A stretch of 64,000 bases of DNA from contig NZ_JAQTLS010000019.1 of NCBI RefSeq assembly GCF_028714775.1, forward strand, positions 21,954-85,953. Reading direction: 5' to 3'. The notes below the pieces were generated by a model. The model searched no databases, had not been told where the DNA came from, and was given only the letters and a program-made list of their open reading frames with translations. Source of the DNA: Thiothrix sp. (GTDB lineage: Bacteria; Pseudomonadota; Gammaproteobacteria; Thiotrichales; Thiotrichaceae). This document shows positions 19,780 through 28,623 of this stretch, piece by piece. A program made the position numbers and the translations under genes. The first letter of the stretch is position 1; every line of letters starts with the position of its first letter.

Positions 19780-20589
19780 TTATTCAAGGACTGCTTGTAC
19801 AATCTTCATGGCATCAACCGTTGCCTTGACATCATGTACGCGAATGATACGTGCGCCATGCATTGCTGCCACCACTGCCGCTGCCACACTGCCATGCAAG
19901 CGCCCGTCGACTGCCACATTGCCCATTAATGCGCCAATCATGGACTTGCGCGAAATGCCTACCAGTATAGGCAAACCCAACGCAGAAAAGGCATCCAAGC
20001 GACGTAATAAATCCAGATTATGCGGCAATGTTTTACCAAACCCAAAACCAGGGTCAAGAACCAGCCGAGAACGCGCAATACCTGCCTGCCCACAGGCCGC
20101 AATACGCTCCTCAAAAAAGCGGCAAACATCCTGCACCACCTCGGTGTACTGCGGACTGTGCTGCATAGTGCGTGGTTGCCCCTGCATATGCATCAGGCAA
20201 ATCGGCACGGACAAGCCCGCACAGGCTTCCAATGCACCGGGTTCCTGCAAGGCACGTACATCGTTGATCAAATCCGCACCTGCTGCCACCGCAGCCTGCA
20301 TAACTTCCGGCTTGCTGGTATCCACTGACACCGGCACATCAAAACGCTCCCGGATCGCAGCAATGATGGGCACAACACGCTCAAGCTCTTCCGACGTGGA
20401 TACAGCTTGCGCACCGGGGCGGGTAGACTCGCCGCCGACATCAATAATATCCACCCCTTCCACCAGCATTTGTTCCACATGCCGCAATGCCGCATCCCGC
20501 GCATGAAACTGCCCGCCGTCGGAAAACGAATCCGGGGTTACATTGAGGATACCCATGACCTGTACTGACGTTTTATCTGCTTGCCACAT
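19780..20589 (-). CDS. folP: Dihydropteroate synthase
   Basis: Condenses p-aminobenzoate with the pterin diphosphate in folate synthesis. The 269-residue TIM barrel shows GILNVTPDSFSDGG, DVGGESTRPGA, DPGFGFGKT and GISRKSMIGAL. The start at 20589 (MWQADKTS) is chosen because the longer frame to 20625 would translate the terminator hairpin lying between ftsH and folP. Confidence 0.96.
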   Translation of the reverse strand: MWQADKTSVQVMGILNVTPDSFSDGGQFHARDAALRHVEQMLVEGVDIIDVGGESTRPGAQAVSTSEELERVVPIIAAIRERFDVPVSVDTSKPEVMQAAVAAGADLINDVRALQEPGALEACAGLSVPICLMHMQGQPRTMQHSPQYTEVVQDVCRFFEERIAACGQAGIARSRLVLDPGFGFGKTLPHNLDLLRRLDAFSALGLPILVGISRKSMIGALMGNVAVDGRLHGSVAAAVVAAMHGARIIRVHDVKATVDAMKIVQAVLE

Positions 20590-20602
20590 GCTGCCACCAC
20601 CC

Positions 20603-20634
20603 CAAAAGAAAAAGCGCGGAAACAATCTCCGCGC
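20603..20634 (-). terminator. Rho-independent terminator between ftsH and folP
   Basis: On the minus strand a GCGCGGA/TCCGCGC stem (20628-20634 with 20614-20620) with a seven-base loop is followed by TTTTTCTTTT. It lies 27 bases after the ftsH stop and separates rlmE-ftsH from folP-glmM. Confidence 0.85.
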
Positions 20635-20660
20635 CTTACCCTATCAAGCTTACTGTTTAA

Positions 20661-22592
20661 TCAGTGGGAACTCGCCGCCCCACCAATGACGCCTTCACCT
20701 GTGGCTTTCTTGCCATTGCCCGATTGAGGCCGTGATGATGTACCTTTACCACCGGAGGAATCGTCGTCAGTCCAATCCGCTGGTGGTGGCGGCTCTTCGC
20801 CGCGCATCAGGGCATCTACTTGCCCACGGTCAATGGTTTCGTACTTCATCAGTGCTTGCGCCATCGCGTGCAAAACACTCATCCGTTCAGTCAGGATGGT
20901 TTTGGCACGGGTGTAGTTACGGTCAATGACTTCACGGATTTCACCGTCAATCGCATGGGCGGTTTCATCCGACACGTGCTTATGTTGCGTAACGGAACGT
21001 CCTAAGAATACTTCGCCCTCGTCTTCCGAGTACGCCAGTGGCCCCATGCGGTTCGACAAGCCCCACTTCGTTACCATATTGCGAGCAATGCTGGTGGCGC
21101 GTTCAATATCGTTGGAAGCACCTGTAGTTACACCTTCAAAGCCATAAATCAGCTCTTCGGCAATACGCCCACCGTACAAGCTGGAAATTTGGCTTTCCAA
21201 ACGCTGCTTGCTGGCGCTGTAACGGTCTTCTTCCGGCAAGTACATGGTCACACCCAGCGCACGACCGCGCGGGATAATGCTGACTTTGTACACGGGATCA
21301 TGTTCCGGCACGCTCAAACCAACGATAGCATGGCCTGCTTCGTGGTAAGCAGTCGCCAGCTTTTCCTCTTCCTTCATGACCATCGACTTGCGCTCAGCGC
21401 CCATCATGATCTTGTCTTTGGCTTTCTCGAATTCATTCATGTCAACGGTGCGCTTATTGGAGCGGGCAGCAAACAACGCCGCCTCGTTGACCAGATTCGC
21501 CAAATCAGCACCAGAAAAACCGGGCGTACCGCGTGCAATCAAGGATGGTTTTACATCATCGCCCAACGGCACTTTGCGCATGTGGACTTTAAGGATATGT
21601 TCACGACCACGCACATCCGGCAATGGAACAACAACTTGACGGTCGAAACGACCGGGACGCAGCAACGCCGCATCCAATACGTCAGGGCGGTTAGTTGCGG
21701 CAATGACGATGATGCCTTCGCTGCCTTCAAAACCGTCCATCTCCACCAGCAATTGGTTGAGGGTTTGTTCACGTTCATCGTGACCACCACCCAGACCAGC
21801 GCCACGCTGACGGCCTACCGCATCAATTTCATCAATAAAGATAATGCAAGGCGCATGTTTCTTAGCCTGCTCGAACATGTCACGCACACGGGATGCACCG
21901 ACACCGACGAACATTTCGACAAAATCAGAACCAGAAATACTGAAAAACGGTACTTTCGCTTCACCAGCAATCGCTTTCGCCAACAAGGTTTTACCTGTAC
22001 CGGGTGAACCAACCATCAGCACACCGCGCGGAATCTTGCCACCCAGCTTCTGGAATTTGCCCGGATCACGCAGGAACTCGACCAATTCGCCGACTTCTTC
22101 CTTGGCCTCATCGCAGCCAGCCACGTCATTGAAATTAATCTTGACCTGATCTTCGGTCATCATGCGGGCGCGGCTTTTACCGAAGGACATCGCCCCACGA
22201 CCACCGCCGCCACCTTGCATCTGGCGCATGATGTAAATCCACAGCCCAATGATCAGCAGGAACGGAACCCAGCTAATGATGATGTCCCACAACAGGGAAC
22301 GCTCTTCTGGCTTGCTCGCTTTGAATTTAACCCCATGTTTGACCAAATCATTGATCAATTCAGGATCGTTAGGCGGGCTATACGTAATAAATTTGCTGTC
22401 GCCAGCCGTGACCACCAACGTCTGATCCTTAATTTCGACTTCCTTGACCGAACCATCACGCACGCGGCTCAGGAACTCCGAATAAGGCATCGCTTCCGAT
22501 GTCTGGGTTGGCACACTGAATTTGCTGAATACCGCAATCAAAACAAATGCGATAACGGCCCAGATCAGCAAATTTTTGGTTAAATCGTTCAA
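20661..22592 (-). CDS. ftsH: ATP-dependent zinc metalloprotease FtsH
   Basis: Membrane-anchored AAA protease that degrades misfolded membrane proteins and regulatory targets. The 643-residue protein has two membrane helices (about 8-24 and 105-125), Walker [14 protein letters not shown], Walker [12 protein letters not shown], the arginine-finger region LRPGRFDR and the zinc site HEAGH. A glycine-rich stretch follows the second helix. The start is a TTG at 22592 with GGAG seven bases upstream; no ATG fits better. It is downstream of rlmE, as in E. coli. Confidence 0.97.
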   Translation of the reverse strand: MNDLTKNLLIWAVIAFVLIAVFSKFSVPTQTSEAMPYSEFLSRVRDGSVKEVEIKDQTLVVTAGDSKFITYSPPNDPELINDLVKHGVKFKASKPEERSLLWDIIISWVPFLLIIGLWIYIMRQMQGGGGGRGAMSFGKSRARMMTEDQVKINFNDVAGCDEAKEEVGELVEFLRDPGKFQKLGGKIPRGVLMVGSPGTGKTLLAKAIAGEAKVPFFSISGSDFVEMFVGVGASRVRDMFEQAKKHAPCIIFIDEIDAVGRQRGAGLGGGHDEREQTLNQLLVEMDGFEGSEGIIVIAATNRPDVLDAALLRPGRFDRQVVVPLPDVRGREHILKVHMRKVPLGDDVKPSLIARGTPGFSGADLANLVNEAALFAARSNKRTVDMNEFEKAKDKIMMGAERKSMVMKEEEKLATAYHEAGHAIVGLSVPEHDPVYKVSIIPRGRALGVTMYLPEEDRYSASKQRLESQISSLYGGRIAEELIYGFEGVTTGASNDIERATSIARNMVTKWGLSNRMGPLAYSEDEGEVFLGRSVTQHKHVSDETAHAIDGEIREVIDRNYTRAKTILTERMSVLHAMAQALMKYETIDRGQVDALMRGEEPPPPADWTDDDSSGGKGTSSRPQSGNGKKATGEGVIGGAASSH

Positions 22593-22652
22593 GTGACTTC
22601 TCCACTATCAACTTCGAGGCGTTACTCGTATGTAACACCCAATGCGCGAATA

Positions 22653-23273
22653 TTACAACATAAAACCCTGTGCAAGCACATAAACTTCCCGGCTGCGGGG
22701 TCTTGATGCTGCTGGTTTCCTGACTTTTACTGTTTTGAAACTGCTGCGTACATCACGCATGAAGGCTTCTGAGCCATCCCCCTGAAACAATTTCACCAGA
22801 AAAGCACCACCCGGCTTTAATACCTGTCGCGCCATGTCCAATGCAAGTTCACACAGATGAATGGCGCGAGGTTGGTCAACCGCATCCACCCCACTCATAT
22901 TGGGAGCCATATCGGAAATAACAAGGTCTGCTTTGTCATCACCCAACAAACCCAATATTTCAGCCAACACCGCCTCTTCGCGGAAATCCCCCAACACAAA
23001 CTCAACAAACGCCAACGGATCAAGCGGCAGGATGTCGCTTGCCACAACCCTCCCCTTCCGCCCCACCACTTGGGTCGCGTACTGGCTCCATCCGCCGGGA
23101 GCCGCACCCAAATCCACCACTTTCATGCACGGTTGCAAGATGCGGTCTTTTTCCTGAATTTCCTTCAGCTTGTAAACCGCCCGCGAACGGTAGCCTTCCT
23201 GCTGTGCTTTTTTGACATATTCATCGCTAAAATGTTCACCTAACCACCGTTGACTGCTTTTGCTTCTTGCCAT
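22653..23273 (-). CDS. rlmE: 23S rRNA 2'-O-ribose methyltransferase RlmE (FtsJ)
   Basis: Methylates a uridine in the ribosomal A loop. The 206-residue protein has the SAM-binding motif [14 protein letters not shown], the acidic ASDILPLDP segment, the catalytic Asp in SDMAPNMSG and the later Lys of [13 protein letters not shown], consistent with the K-D-K-E tetrad. It is divergent from yhbY across 48 bases and co-directional with ftsH, the E. coli order. Confidence 0.96.
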   Translation of the reverse strand: MARSKSSQRWLGEHFSDEYVKKAQQEGYRSRAVYKLKEIQEKDRILQPCMKVVDLGAAPGGWSQYATQVVGRKGRVVASDILPLDPLAFVEFVLGDFREEAVLAEILGLLGDDKADLVISDMAPNMSGVDAVDQPRAIHLCELALDMARQVLKPGGAFLVKLFQGDGSEAFMRDVRSSFKTVKVRKPAASRPRSREVYVLAQGFML

Positions 23274-23321
23274 GCCTCGTTATCACTCATTACACTTCAT
23301 CAATTTACGCAAAAGAGTATC

Positions 23322-23633
23322 ATGGAACTGACCTCAACACTGACTGAAACGCAGAAAAAACGCCTGCGTACCCGCGCACATGACCTAAAACCTGTCGTTA
23401 TGATCGGTCAGCATGGCCTGAAGCCGTCCGTACTGGAAGAAATCACTGGCGCACTCGACCACCATCAATTGATCAAAATAAAGCTGAGCGTCGGCGACCG
23501 CGAACTGCGTGACGACATGATCGCCCAAATCTTGCAATACAGCCAAGCACAACAAGTCCAACGGATCGGAAATATCGCCGTGCTGTACCGCCGCAACCCT
23601 GACAGGCCGGACATTTTCAAACAAGATTTCTGA
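23322..23633 (+). CDS. yhbY: Ribosome assembly RNA-binding protein YhbY (CRM domain)
   Basis: A small CRM-domain protein (103 residues) associated with pre-50S ribosomal particles. The conserved GxxG loop reads GQHGL, and the family pattern LTETQKKRLRTRAHDLKPVV is at the N-terminus. The ATG at 23322 gives the family start; a longer frame from 23250 would run back into rlmE. It is the divergent neighbour of rlmE. Confidence 0.95.
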   Translation: MELTSTLTETQKKRLRTRAHDLKPVVMIGQHGLKPSVLEEITGALDHHQLIKIKLSVGDRELRDDMIAQILQYSQAQQVQRIGNIAVLYRRNPDRPDIFKQDF

Positions 23634-23673
23634 TTTTGCGATTTCTCATTGACGCCCATTGTAACTTCTGGGC

Positions 23674-23702
23674 TTGAACACACTCTAAATTCCCCATAGC
23701 AT
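23674..23702 (+). promoter_or_regulatory. Candidate promoter of the thioredoxin-TolC-adaptor operon
   Basis: TTGAAC (23674-23679) and TAGCAT (23697-23702) are 17 bases apart. The -10 box is only four of six, so this is moderate evidence. The predicted start lies inside the inverted repeat that follows. Confidence 0.45.
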
Positions 23703-23726
23703 ACGGCTATAAATCATAGCCGTATG
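23700..23726. repeat. Perfect 11-bp inverted repeat in the operon leader
   Basis: CATACGGCTAT and ATAGCCGTATG flank an AAATC loop. It lacks a T run, so it is not a standard terminator. It overlaps the -10 end and the predicted start, which suits an operator or a 5' mRNA hairpin. Confidence 0.6.
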
Positions 23727-23759
23727 CCCGTGCCTTAATAAACGCAGGAGGAATGTAGC

Positions 23760-24344
23760 GTGTTACGTACCCTTTTATTGACTGTGCTCATGTCATTGAG
23801 CGTTTCTATACCAGCCGTTTTTGCGGAAGATAAACCGCAGGCTGCCACCACCAGCGACACGCCAGCCGCACCCACCGCCGTTGAAACCCGCGACGTTGAT
23901 AAATTCTTCGACGACACCTTCAACAATATGAAGGAAGACCTTGAAACCGCCAAAACTGACGGCAAAAAAGGCGTACTGATCATGTTCGAGATGGAAGAAT
24001 GCCCGTTCTGCCACCGTATGAAAACGACTGTACTCAACCGCAGCGACATCCAAGATTACTACAAGGAAAACTTCCGCATCGTCAGCGTCGACATTGAAGG
24101 CGACGTGGAACTGACCAATTTCAAAGGCGAAACCACCACCCAGAAAGATTTTGCCCTGAAAGATTTCCGTGTGCGAGCCACCCCGGTTTTCCAATTCATC
24201 GGTTTGGATGGCGAACCCATCAAAAATGGGCGCTTGACGGGAGCGACCAAGGATGCCGAAGAATTCATGCAGTTAGGCAAGTACATTGCCGAGAAAAAGA
24301 ACGAAGAAATGCCGTTTACCAAGTTCAAGCATGAGCAGAATTAA
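23760..24344 (+). CDS. Periplasmic thioredoxin-like protein, SoxW type
   Basis: A secreted thioredoxin-fold protein of 194 residues. A signal peptide (about 1-22, ending VFA-ED) is followed by a disordered Ala/Thr/Pro stretch, then a thioredoxin domain with the redox motif CPFC in EMEECPFCHRM and the cis-proline in VRATPVFQF. Such proteins reduce periplasmic disulfides or thiosulfonates; in sulfur oxidisers SoxW is the named member, but the substrate here is unknown. The start is GTG with AGGAGG eight bases upstream. The stop overlaps the next gene by 14 bases, so the three genes that follow one another form an operon. Confidence 0.8.
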   Translation: MLRTLLLTVLMSLSVSIPAVFAEDKPQAATTSDTPAAPTAVETRDVDKFFDDTFNNMKEDLETAKTDGKKGVLIMFEMEECPFCHRMKTTVLNRSDIQDYYKENFRIVSVDIEGDVELTNFKGETTTQKDFALKDFRVRATPVFQFIGLDGEPIKNGRLTGATKDAEEFMQLGKYIAEKKNEEMPFTKFKHEQN

Positions 24345-25344
24345 ACTCGCATGGGGGGTATGCACTGCCCTCCTGTTCTTTCCTGCGAGCTACGCGGCTG
24401 ATGAAGTCCCTAGCCCCATCAGCCTCGAACAGGCACTCACTTACGCCGACAAACACCCGCGTACTGCATTAGCGCCGGAGGTTGCATTACGCCATCCGCT
24501 GCGCCAGCCGCTGTACTTGGACTGCCACAACCTCGCCTACAACAATAACAGCAGCCCAGATAACCAGCGCGATCAGCAATTACCCGCATTGGTTTCACCG
24601 CAGGACGCGCAACGGCTGGAAATCATGCAACGTTTCTTCGACGTAGTGCTAGCAGATTCCAGCGCGGTGCGCGATAGCGAAAACATGGCGGTCTACTACA
24701 TCCCACTTGACCGCACCAAAACCCGGATGGAGTTGAAAGAGTTTTCCGAGTTGGATGTTGCCGAACTTGATGCCGAATATCAGGTTGTCCGCCAGCAAAG
24801 CGCTGCCAGTACCGCATCGCAACGCCTGACCCGCTCACTGTTGGCGCAAGCCATCAACACCCCGCTGAAATTGCCCAACGAACTCAACCCACCCACGCTT
24901 GGCACGTTCCCGAACGAACTTCCCGCACTGGATGAATTGGTCAAAACCAGTCTGGACAACAATGCTTGGCTAGAGGAACGACGTGACGACGCCGATACCG
25001 ACGAACAAGCCGTCATCGACATGGAAGTGCGCCAGCAAATCCTCGAACTGTTGTTGCGGCTGGACGTTTTTAAGGTTGCGGAAGAACGTTCCAAGGCCGA
25101 CATCCTTTGGCGCGATTATTACCTCGAACGTAGCCGCACCCTGTACGAACAGGAGGTCAAATCTGACCTCGGCGATGCCATGACCCAGCAAAGCAAAGCT
25201 CGCTTGCAACAACAACAAATCCAGTTCTGCCGCGCGATGGCACTGGCGCAACTGAATGCCCTACAAGGCAAACCTGTTTGGCCTTTACCAACAGCCGCAG
25301 CCAAAACGGAAACACCCGCCGCCAAAGAGGAACAACCCAAATGA
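24331..25344 (+). CDS. Short TolC-family-like outer membrane protein
   Basis: A 337-residue protein with a signal peptide (about 1-23, ending SYAA) and long alpha-helical heptad-like stretches (about 95-165 and 220-320), including QSKARLQQQQIQFCRAMALA. The pattern SLEQALTYADKHP near the mature N-terminus and overall organisation resemble TolC-type outer membrane factors, but it is clearly shorter than the usual 420-470 residues and has a Pro/Lys/Glu tail. The ATG at 24331 overlaps the preceding gene; the next gene starts at its stop codon (ATGA). It is probably the outer-membrane part of an export system, though this assignment is less certain than its neighbour's. Confidence 0.65.
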   Translation: MSRIKLAWGVCTALLFFPASYAADEVPSPISLEQALTYADKHPRTALAPEVALRHPLRQPLYLDCHNLAYNNNSSPDNQRDQQLPALVSPQDAQRLEIMQRFFDVVLADSSAVRDSENMAVYYIPLDRTKTRMELKEFSELDVAELDAEYQVVRQQSAASTASQRLTRSLLAQAINTPLKLPNELNPPTLGTFPNELPALDELVKTSLDNNAWLEERRDDADTDEQAVIDMEVRQQILELLLRLDVFKVAEERSKADILWRDYYLERSRTLYEQEVKSDLGDAMTQQSKARLQQQQIQFCRAMALAQLNALQGKPVWPLPTAAAKTETPAAKEEQPK

Positions 25345-26120
25345 AGATACCCACGACCACAGGTTGGCTACTTTTTTGCGGGCTGATGCTGAACAGCGTT
25401 ACCGCCTACGCGCTCGAACTCAAAGGCCGCTTGGAATGGGTACACAAAGTTGAAATGCGTGTGGTCGAAAATGGTGTGGTGGAAGAAGTCAATGTCACCA
25501 CCGGGCAACACGTCAAACAGGGTGATCTGTTGCTGCGCATGGATCAACGCAAACAAAAAGCCACCCTCTTGGAAGCCAAAGCCCGCGTTGCCCGCGCTAA
25601 ACTCGGCACAGATGACGCGACCCGCGAAACTACCCGCACCCAAGAATTGTTTGACCGTGGCCTGATTTCTGAAGAAGAACTCAAAGATGGCGAACTAAAA
25701 ACCGCCGTTGCCAATACCGAAAGCGAATCCGCCAAAGCAGACGAAGAAGCCGCACAAGTTGCCCTAGAACGCAGTGAATTACACGCCCCCTTTTCCGGCA
25801 TCATCGTCAGTAATACCGCATGGAAAGGCGCAGTTATCTTCGCCAACCAACAGAAAGACCCGATAATTACCTTTGCGCCGGATGACCAAATGCTTGCCCG
25901 CGTGCTGGTCACTGCCGATGTTTTGCGCCACTACCCGGTAGGCTCGTCTGCGCAAGTGTTGGTAAATGGCGATAACCGTAGCGGCAAAGTTTACAGCCAA
26001 GGCGTAGAAGCAGTACGGATTGAGCCGGAAGGCGCGATCTACGAACTGGACATCATCTTCAAGCGTGACCCCAAAGAGTTGCTGAGACCCGCCGAATCGG
26101 TGAAAGTGATCCTGCCCTAA
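25341..26120 (+). CDS. RND/HlyD-type periplasmic adaptor protein
   Basis: A 259-residue membrane-fusion protein. After a signal peptide (ending AYALE) come the first lipoyl half (VVENGVVEEVNVTTGQHVKQ), an alpha-hairpin coiled coil (about 75-155), the second lipoyl half (SELHAPFSGIIV) and a beta-barrel domain. It starts by ATGA overlap with the TolC-like gene. Adaptor and outer-membrane factor normally pair with an inner-membrane pump, but the next gene is mtgA on the other strand; its stop codon overlaps this one by four bases. The ABC pair at 26927-28623 is the nearest candidate partner. Confidence 0.8.
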   Translation: MKIPTTTGWLLFCGLMLNSVTAYALELKGRLEWVHKVEMRVVENGVVEEVNVTTGQHVKQGDLLLRMDQRKQKATLLEAKARVARAKLGTDDATRETTRTQELFDRGLISEEELKDGELKTAVANTESESAKADEEAAQVALERSELHAPFSGIIVSNTAWKGAVIFANQQKDPIITFAPDDQMLARVLVTADVLRHYPVGSSAQVLVNGDNRSGKVYSQGVEAVRIEPEGAIYELDIIFKRDPKELLRPAESVKVILP

Positions 26121-26815
26121 TCGAGCTTCTGCAAATACGCCGCCCCGCCAATCGAACGCATCTGACGTAAAATCCGGCTCTGGCGTGCGCGGACATACCC
26201 TGAAGGTTTCGCCGCATTGAACTTGGTCGGCGCAGGTAAAACTGCCGCCAACAACGCTGCATCTGCCGCCCCCAATTTGCCCACAGGCTTATTCAGCAGG
26301 TTTTGTGCCGCAGCACCCACGCCGTAATCGGCCTTACCGAACTGCGCGGTATTCAGGTACACCTCCAGAATGCGGTCTTTCGACCAGAGAATTTCGATCA
26401 GACCCGCGATTCCCCATTCCAAGCCTTTGCGCACGTAACTGCGCCCTTGCCACAGGAACAAGTTCTTCGCCAATTGCTGGGTAATGGTGCTGCCACCGCC
26501 GGTTTTACGCCCCTTCAATTCGGCATTGATCGCTGCGGTGGTCGCTTCCACATCAACGCCCCAATGTTCCGCGAAACGCTGGTCTTCGGAAGCAATCACC
26601 GCCAATTGCATCGGGCGCGGAATTTCATCCAAGCTCACCCAATCGTGGCGCACAAACGGCACGTCAGCACTGAAAATGGCCACCACATCCTGCCGCAACA
26701 TGAAGGCGGAAGTAGGCACTGGAAGCCAACGAAAAATCAGCAACCACACACATAGCGCCACAAACAGCATTAGGGGAATACGCCACAAGCGGGCTATCCA
26801 AGGTTTTACAACCAT
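26117..26815 (-). CDS. mtgA: Monofunctional peptidoglycan glycosyltransferase MtgA
   Basis: Polymerises lipid II into glycan strands in the periplasm. The 232-residue protein has one N-terminal membrane anchor (about 9-29), then the GT51 domain with ASEDQRFAEHWGVD (catalytic Glu), GGSTITQQLAKNLFLW and EVYLNTAQFG. The ATG at 26815 fits the family length; upstream in-frame starts would read into the promoter region of the divergent ABC gene. It lies convergent to the adaptor gene. Confidence 0.94.
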   Translation of the reverse strand: MVVKPWIARLWRIPLMLFVALCVWLLIFRWLPVPTSAFMLRQDVVAIFSADVPFVRHDWVSLDEIPRPMQLAVIASEDQRFAEHWGVDVEATTAAINAELKGRKTGGGSTITQQLAKNLFLWQGRSYVRKGLEWGIAGLIEILWSKDRILEVYLNTAQFGKADYGVGAAAQNLLNKPVGKLGAADAALLAAVLPAPTKFNAAKPSGYVRARQSRILRQMRSIGGAAYLQKLD

Positions 26816-26926
26816 CGTTCTATAACAACCCATACTCAACACAATGGCGCGTATTATGCCACAACAAGCCCTCAGCGGTGAGAACATGCTAACATTCGCG
26901 CTTTCACCCCTGACAAGAACAAGCAC

Positions 26927-27853
26927 ATGACGGCAGCATTGGACATCCAAGGTTTGCGCAAAACCTACAGCAACGGTTTTACCGCCCTGAAAGGCATCGA
27001 CTTGCGTGTGGAGCAAGGTGATTTCTTTGCCCTACTCGGTGCAAATGGTGCAGGCAAATCCACCACCATCGGCATTGTCAGCTCGTTGGTCAACAAAACC
27101 GCAGGCAGTGTCAGCATTTTTGGCTACGACCTTGATAACCAGCGCGAACTCGCCAAAGCACAGATCGGGCTGGTTCCACAGGAATTCAATTTCAATATTT
27201 TCGAGCCAGTGGTGGAAATCATCGTCAACCAAGGTGGCTATTACGGTATGCCACGCAGCGCCGCCTACGCCCGCGCCGAAATCCTGCTGAACCAACTCGG
27301 TTTATGGGACAAACGCCATGACCAAGCCAAAAGCCTTTCCGGCGGGATGAAACGCCGCCTGATGATTGCCCGTTCGCTGGTACACAACCCGCGCCTGCTA
27401 ATCCTTGACGAACCAACGGCTGGAGTCGACATTGAAATCCGCCGCTCCATGTGGGAATTCTTAAGCCAATTGAATGCCGATGGCACAACCATCATCCTCA
27501 CCACGCACTATCTGGAAGAGGCCGAAAGCCTGTGCCGCAACATTGGCATCATCGACAAAGGCGAACTGATCGAAAATACCAGCATGAAACAACTGCTCAA
27601 CCGCCTAGATACCGAAAGCTACGTGTTTGACCTCGCCGAACCCATCGAAAGCCTGCCCGTCACCAGCAACTTGTGCCATTTTACCTTGCGTGACCCAACC
27701 ACGCTGGAAGTGGTGTTCCACAAGGCGCATTACTCACTCAACCAAATATTCGCCTTCCTCAACGAACATGAGGTAAACATCCGCAGTATGCGCAATAAAA
27801 CCAACCGCTTGGAACAGCTTTTCATGGATTTGGTCGAGGGCAATAAGGCATGA
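26927..27853 (+). CDS. ABC-2 type transporter, ATP-binding protein (YadG-like)
   Basis: The cytoplasmic ATPase of an exporter, 308 residues. It has Walker A GANGAGKST, the signature LSGGMKRR, Walker B LLILDEPTAG and the H-loop TTHYLEEAE. A C-terminal domain of about 80 residues follows. The permease begins at its stop codon (ATGA). The substrate is unknown; similar E. coli genes (yadG/yadH) are also uncharacterised. Confidence 0.92.
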   Translation: MTAALDIQGLRKTYSNGFTALKGIDLRVEQGDFFALLGANGAGKSTTIGIVSSLVNKTAGSVSIFGYDLDNQRELAKAQIGLVPQEFNFNIFEPVVEIIVNQGGYYGMPRSAAYARAEILLNQLGLWDKRHDQAKSLSGGMKRRLMIARSLVHNPRLLILDEPTAGVDIEIRRSMWEFLSQLNADGTTIILTTHYLEEAESLCRNIGIIDKGELIENTSMKQLLNRLDTESYVFDLAEPIESLPVTSNLCHFTLRDPTTLEVVFHKAHYSLNQIFAFLNEHEVNIRSMRNKTNRLEQLFMDLVEGNKA

Positions 27854-28623
27854 ATGCACAACAAAAATGGGTGGCCTACTACACCATACTGGTACGTGAA
27901 GTACTGCGTTTCACGCGCATCTGGGTGCAAACCATCATCCCGCCCGTGATTACTACCGCGTTGTATTTCGTTATCTTCGGTAACTTGATCGGCTCACAGA
28001 TCGGCAAAATGGAAGGCCATTCCTACATTGAATTTATCGTGCCGGGGCTGATCATGATGAGCGTCATCACCAACTCCTATGCCAACGTGGTGTCATCGTT
28101 TTACAGCTCGAAATTTCAGGGCAATATTGCTGAAATGCTGGTATCCCCTACTCCTAACTGGATCATATTGCTGGGGTATGTCAGTGGTGGCGTGGCTCGC
28201 GGCGTTACCGTCGGGGTTGCGGTAACACTGGTTTCGCTACTGTTCAGCAACCTGTATATCCAGCACTTTTGGATTACCCTGACCATCGCCATCCTGACTT
28301 CAGCGCTGTTCGCACTAGCGGGGCTGATCAATGCCGCGTATGCGAAAAGCTTCGACGACATCACCATCATTCCCACTTTTGTACTGACACCGCTGACTTA
28401 TCTGGGCGGGGTCTTTTACTCCATCGCCATGCTGCCGCCTTTCTGGCAAAAATTGTCGCTGCTCAACCCGGTGCTGTACATGGTGAACGGCTTCCGCTAC
28501 GGCATTTTAGGGATCGCGGATATAAGCGTGTGGATCAGTTACGCCGTCATCAGTAGCTTCATCCTGCTGTTGGGCGGATTCGGCCTGTATTTGCTGAACA
28601 AAGGCATCGGCATCAGGAGCTGA
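27850..28623 (+). CDS. ABC-2 type transporter, permease protein (YadH-like)
   Basis: A 257-residue integral membrane protein with six predicted helices and the ABC-2 pattern TPLTYLGGVFYSIAMLPPFW followed by NPVLYMVNGFRYG. It is translationally coupled to the ATPase. Its last 11 bases overlap the 3' end of the opposite-strand Wzc-like gene. Confidence 0.92.
   Translation: MNAQQKWVAYYTILVREVLRFTRIWVQTIIPPVITTALYFVIFGNLIGSQIGKMEGHSYIEFIVPGLIMMSVITNSYANVVSSFYSSKFQGNIAEMLVSPTPNWIILLGYVSGGVARGVTVGVAVTLVSLLFSNLYIQHFWITLTIAILTSALFALAGLINAAYAKSFDDITIIPTFVLTPLTYLGGVFYSIAMLPPFWQKLSLLNPVLYMVNGFRYGILGIADISVWISYAVISSFILLLGGFGLYLLNKGIGIRS

Noticed and set aside
21189..22007. A 272-codon plus-strand ORF opposite ftsH
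   Set aside because: Lies fully within the AAA domain of FtsH on the other strand; no recognisable protein.
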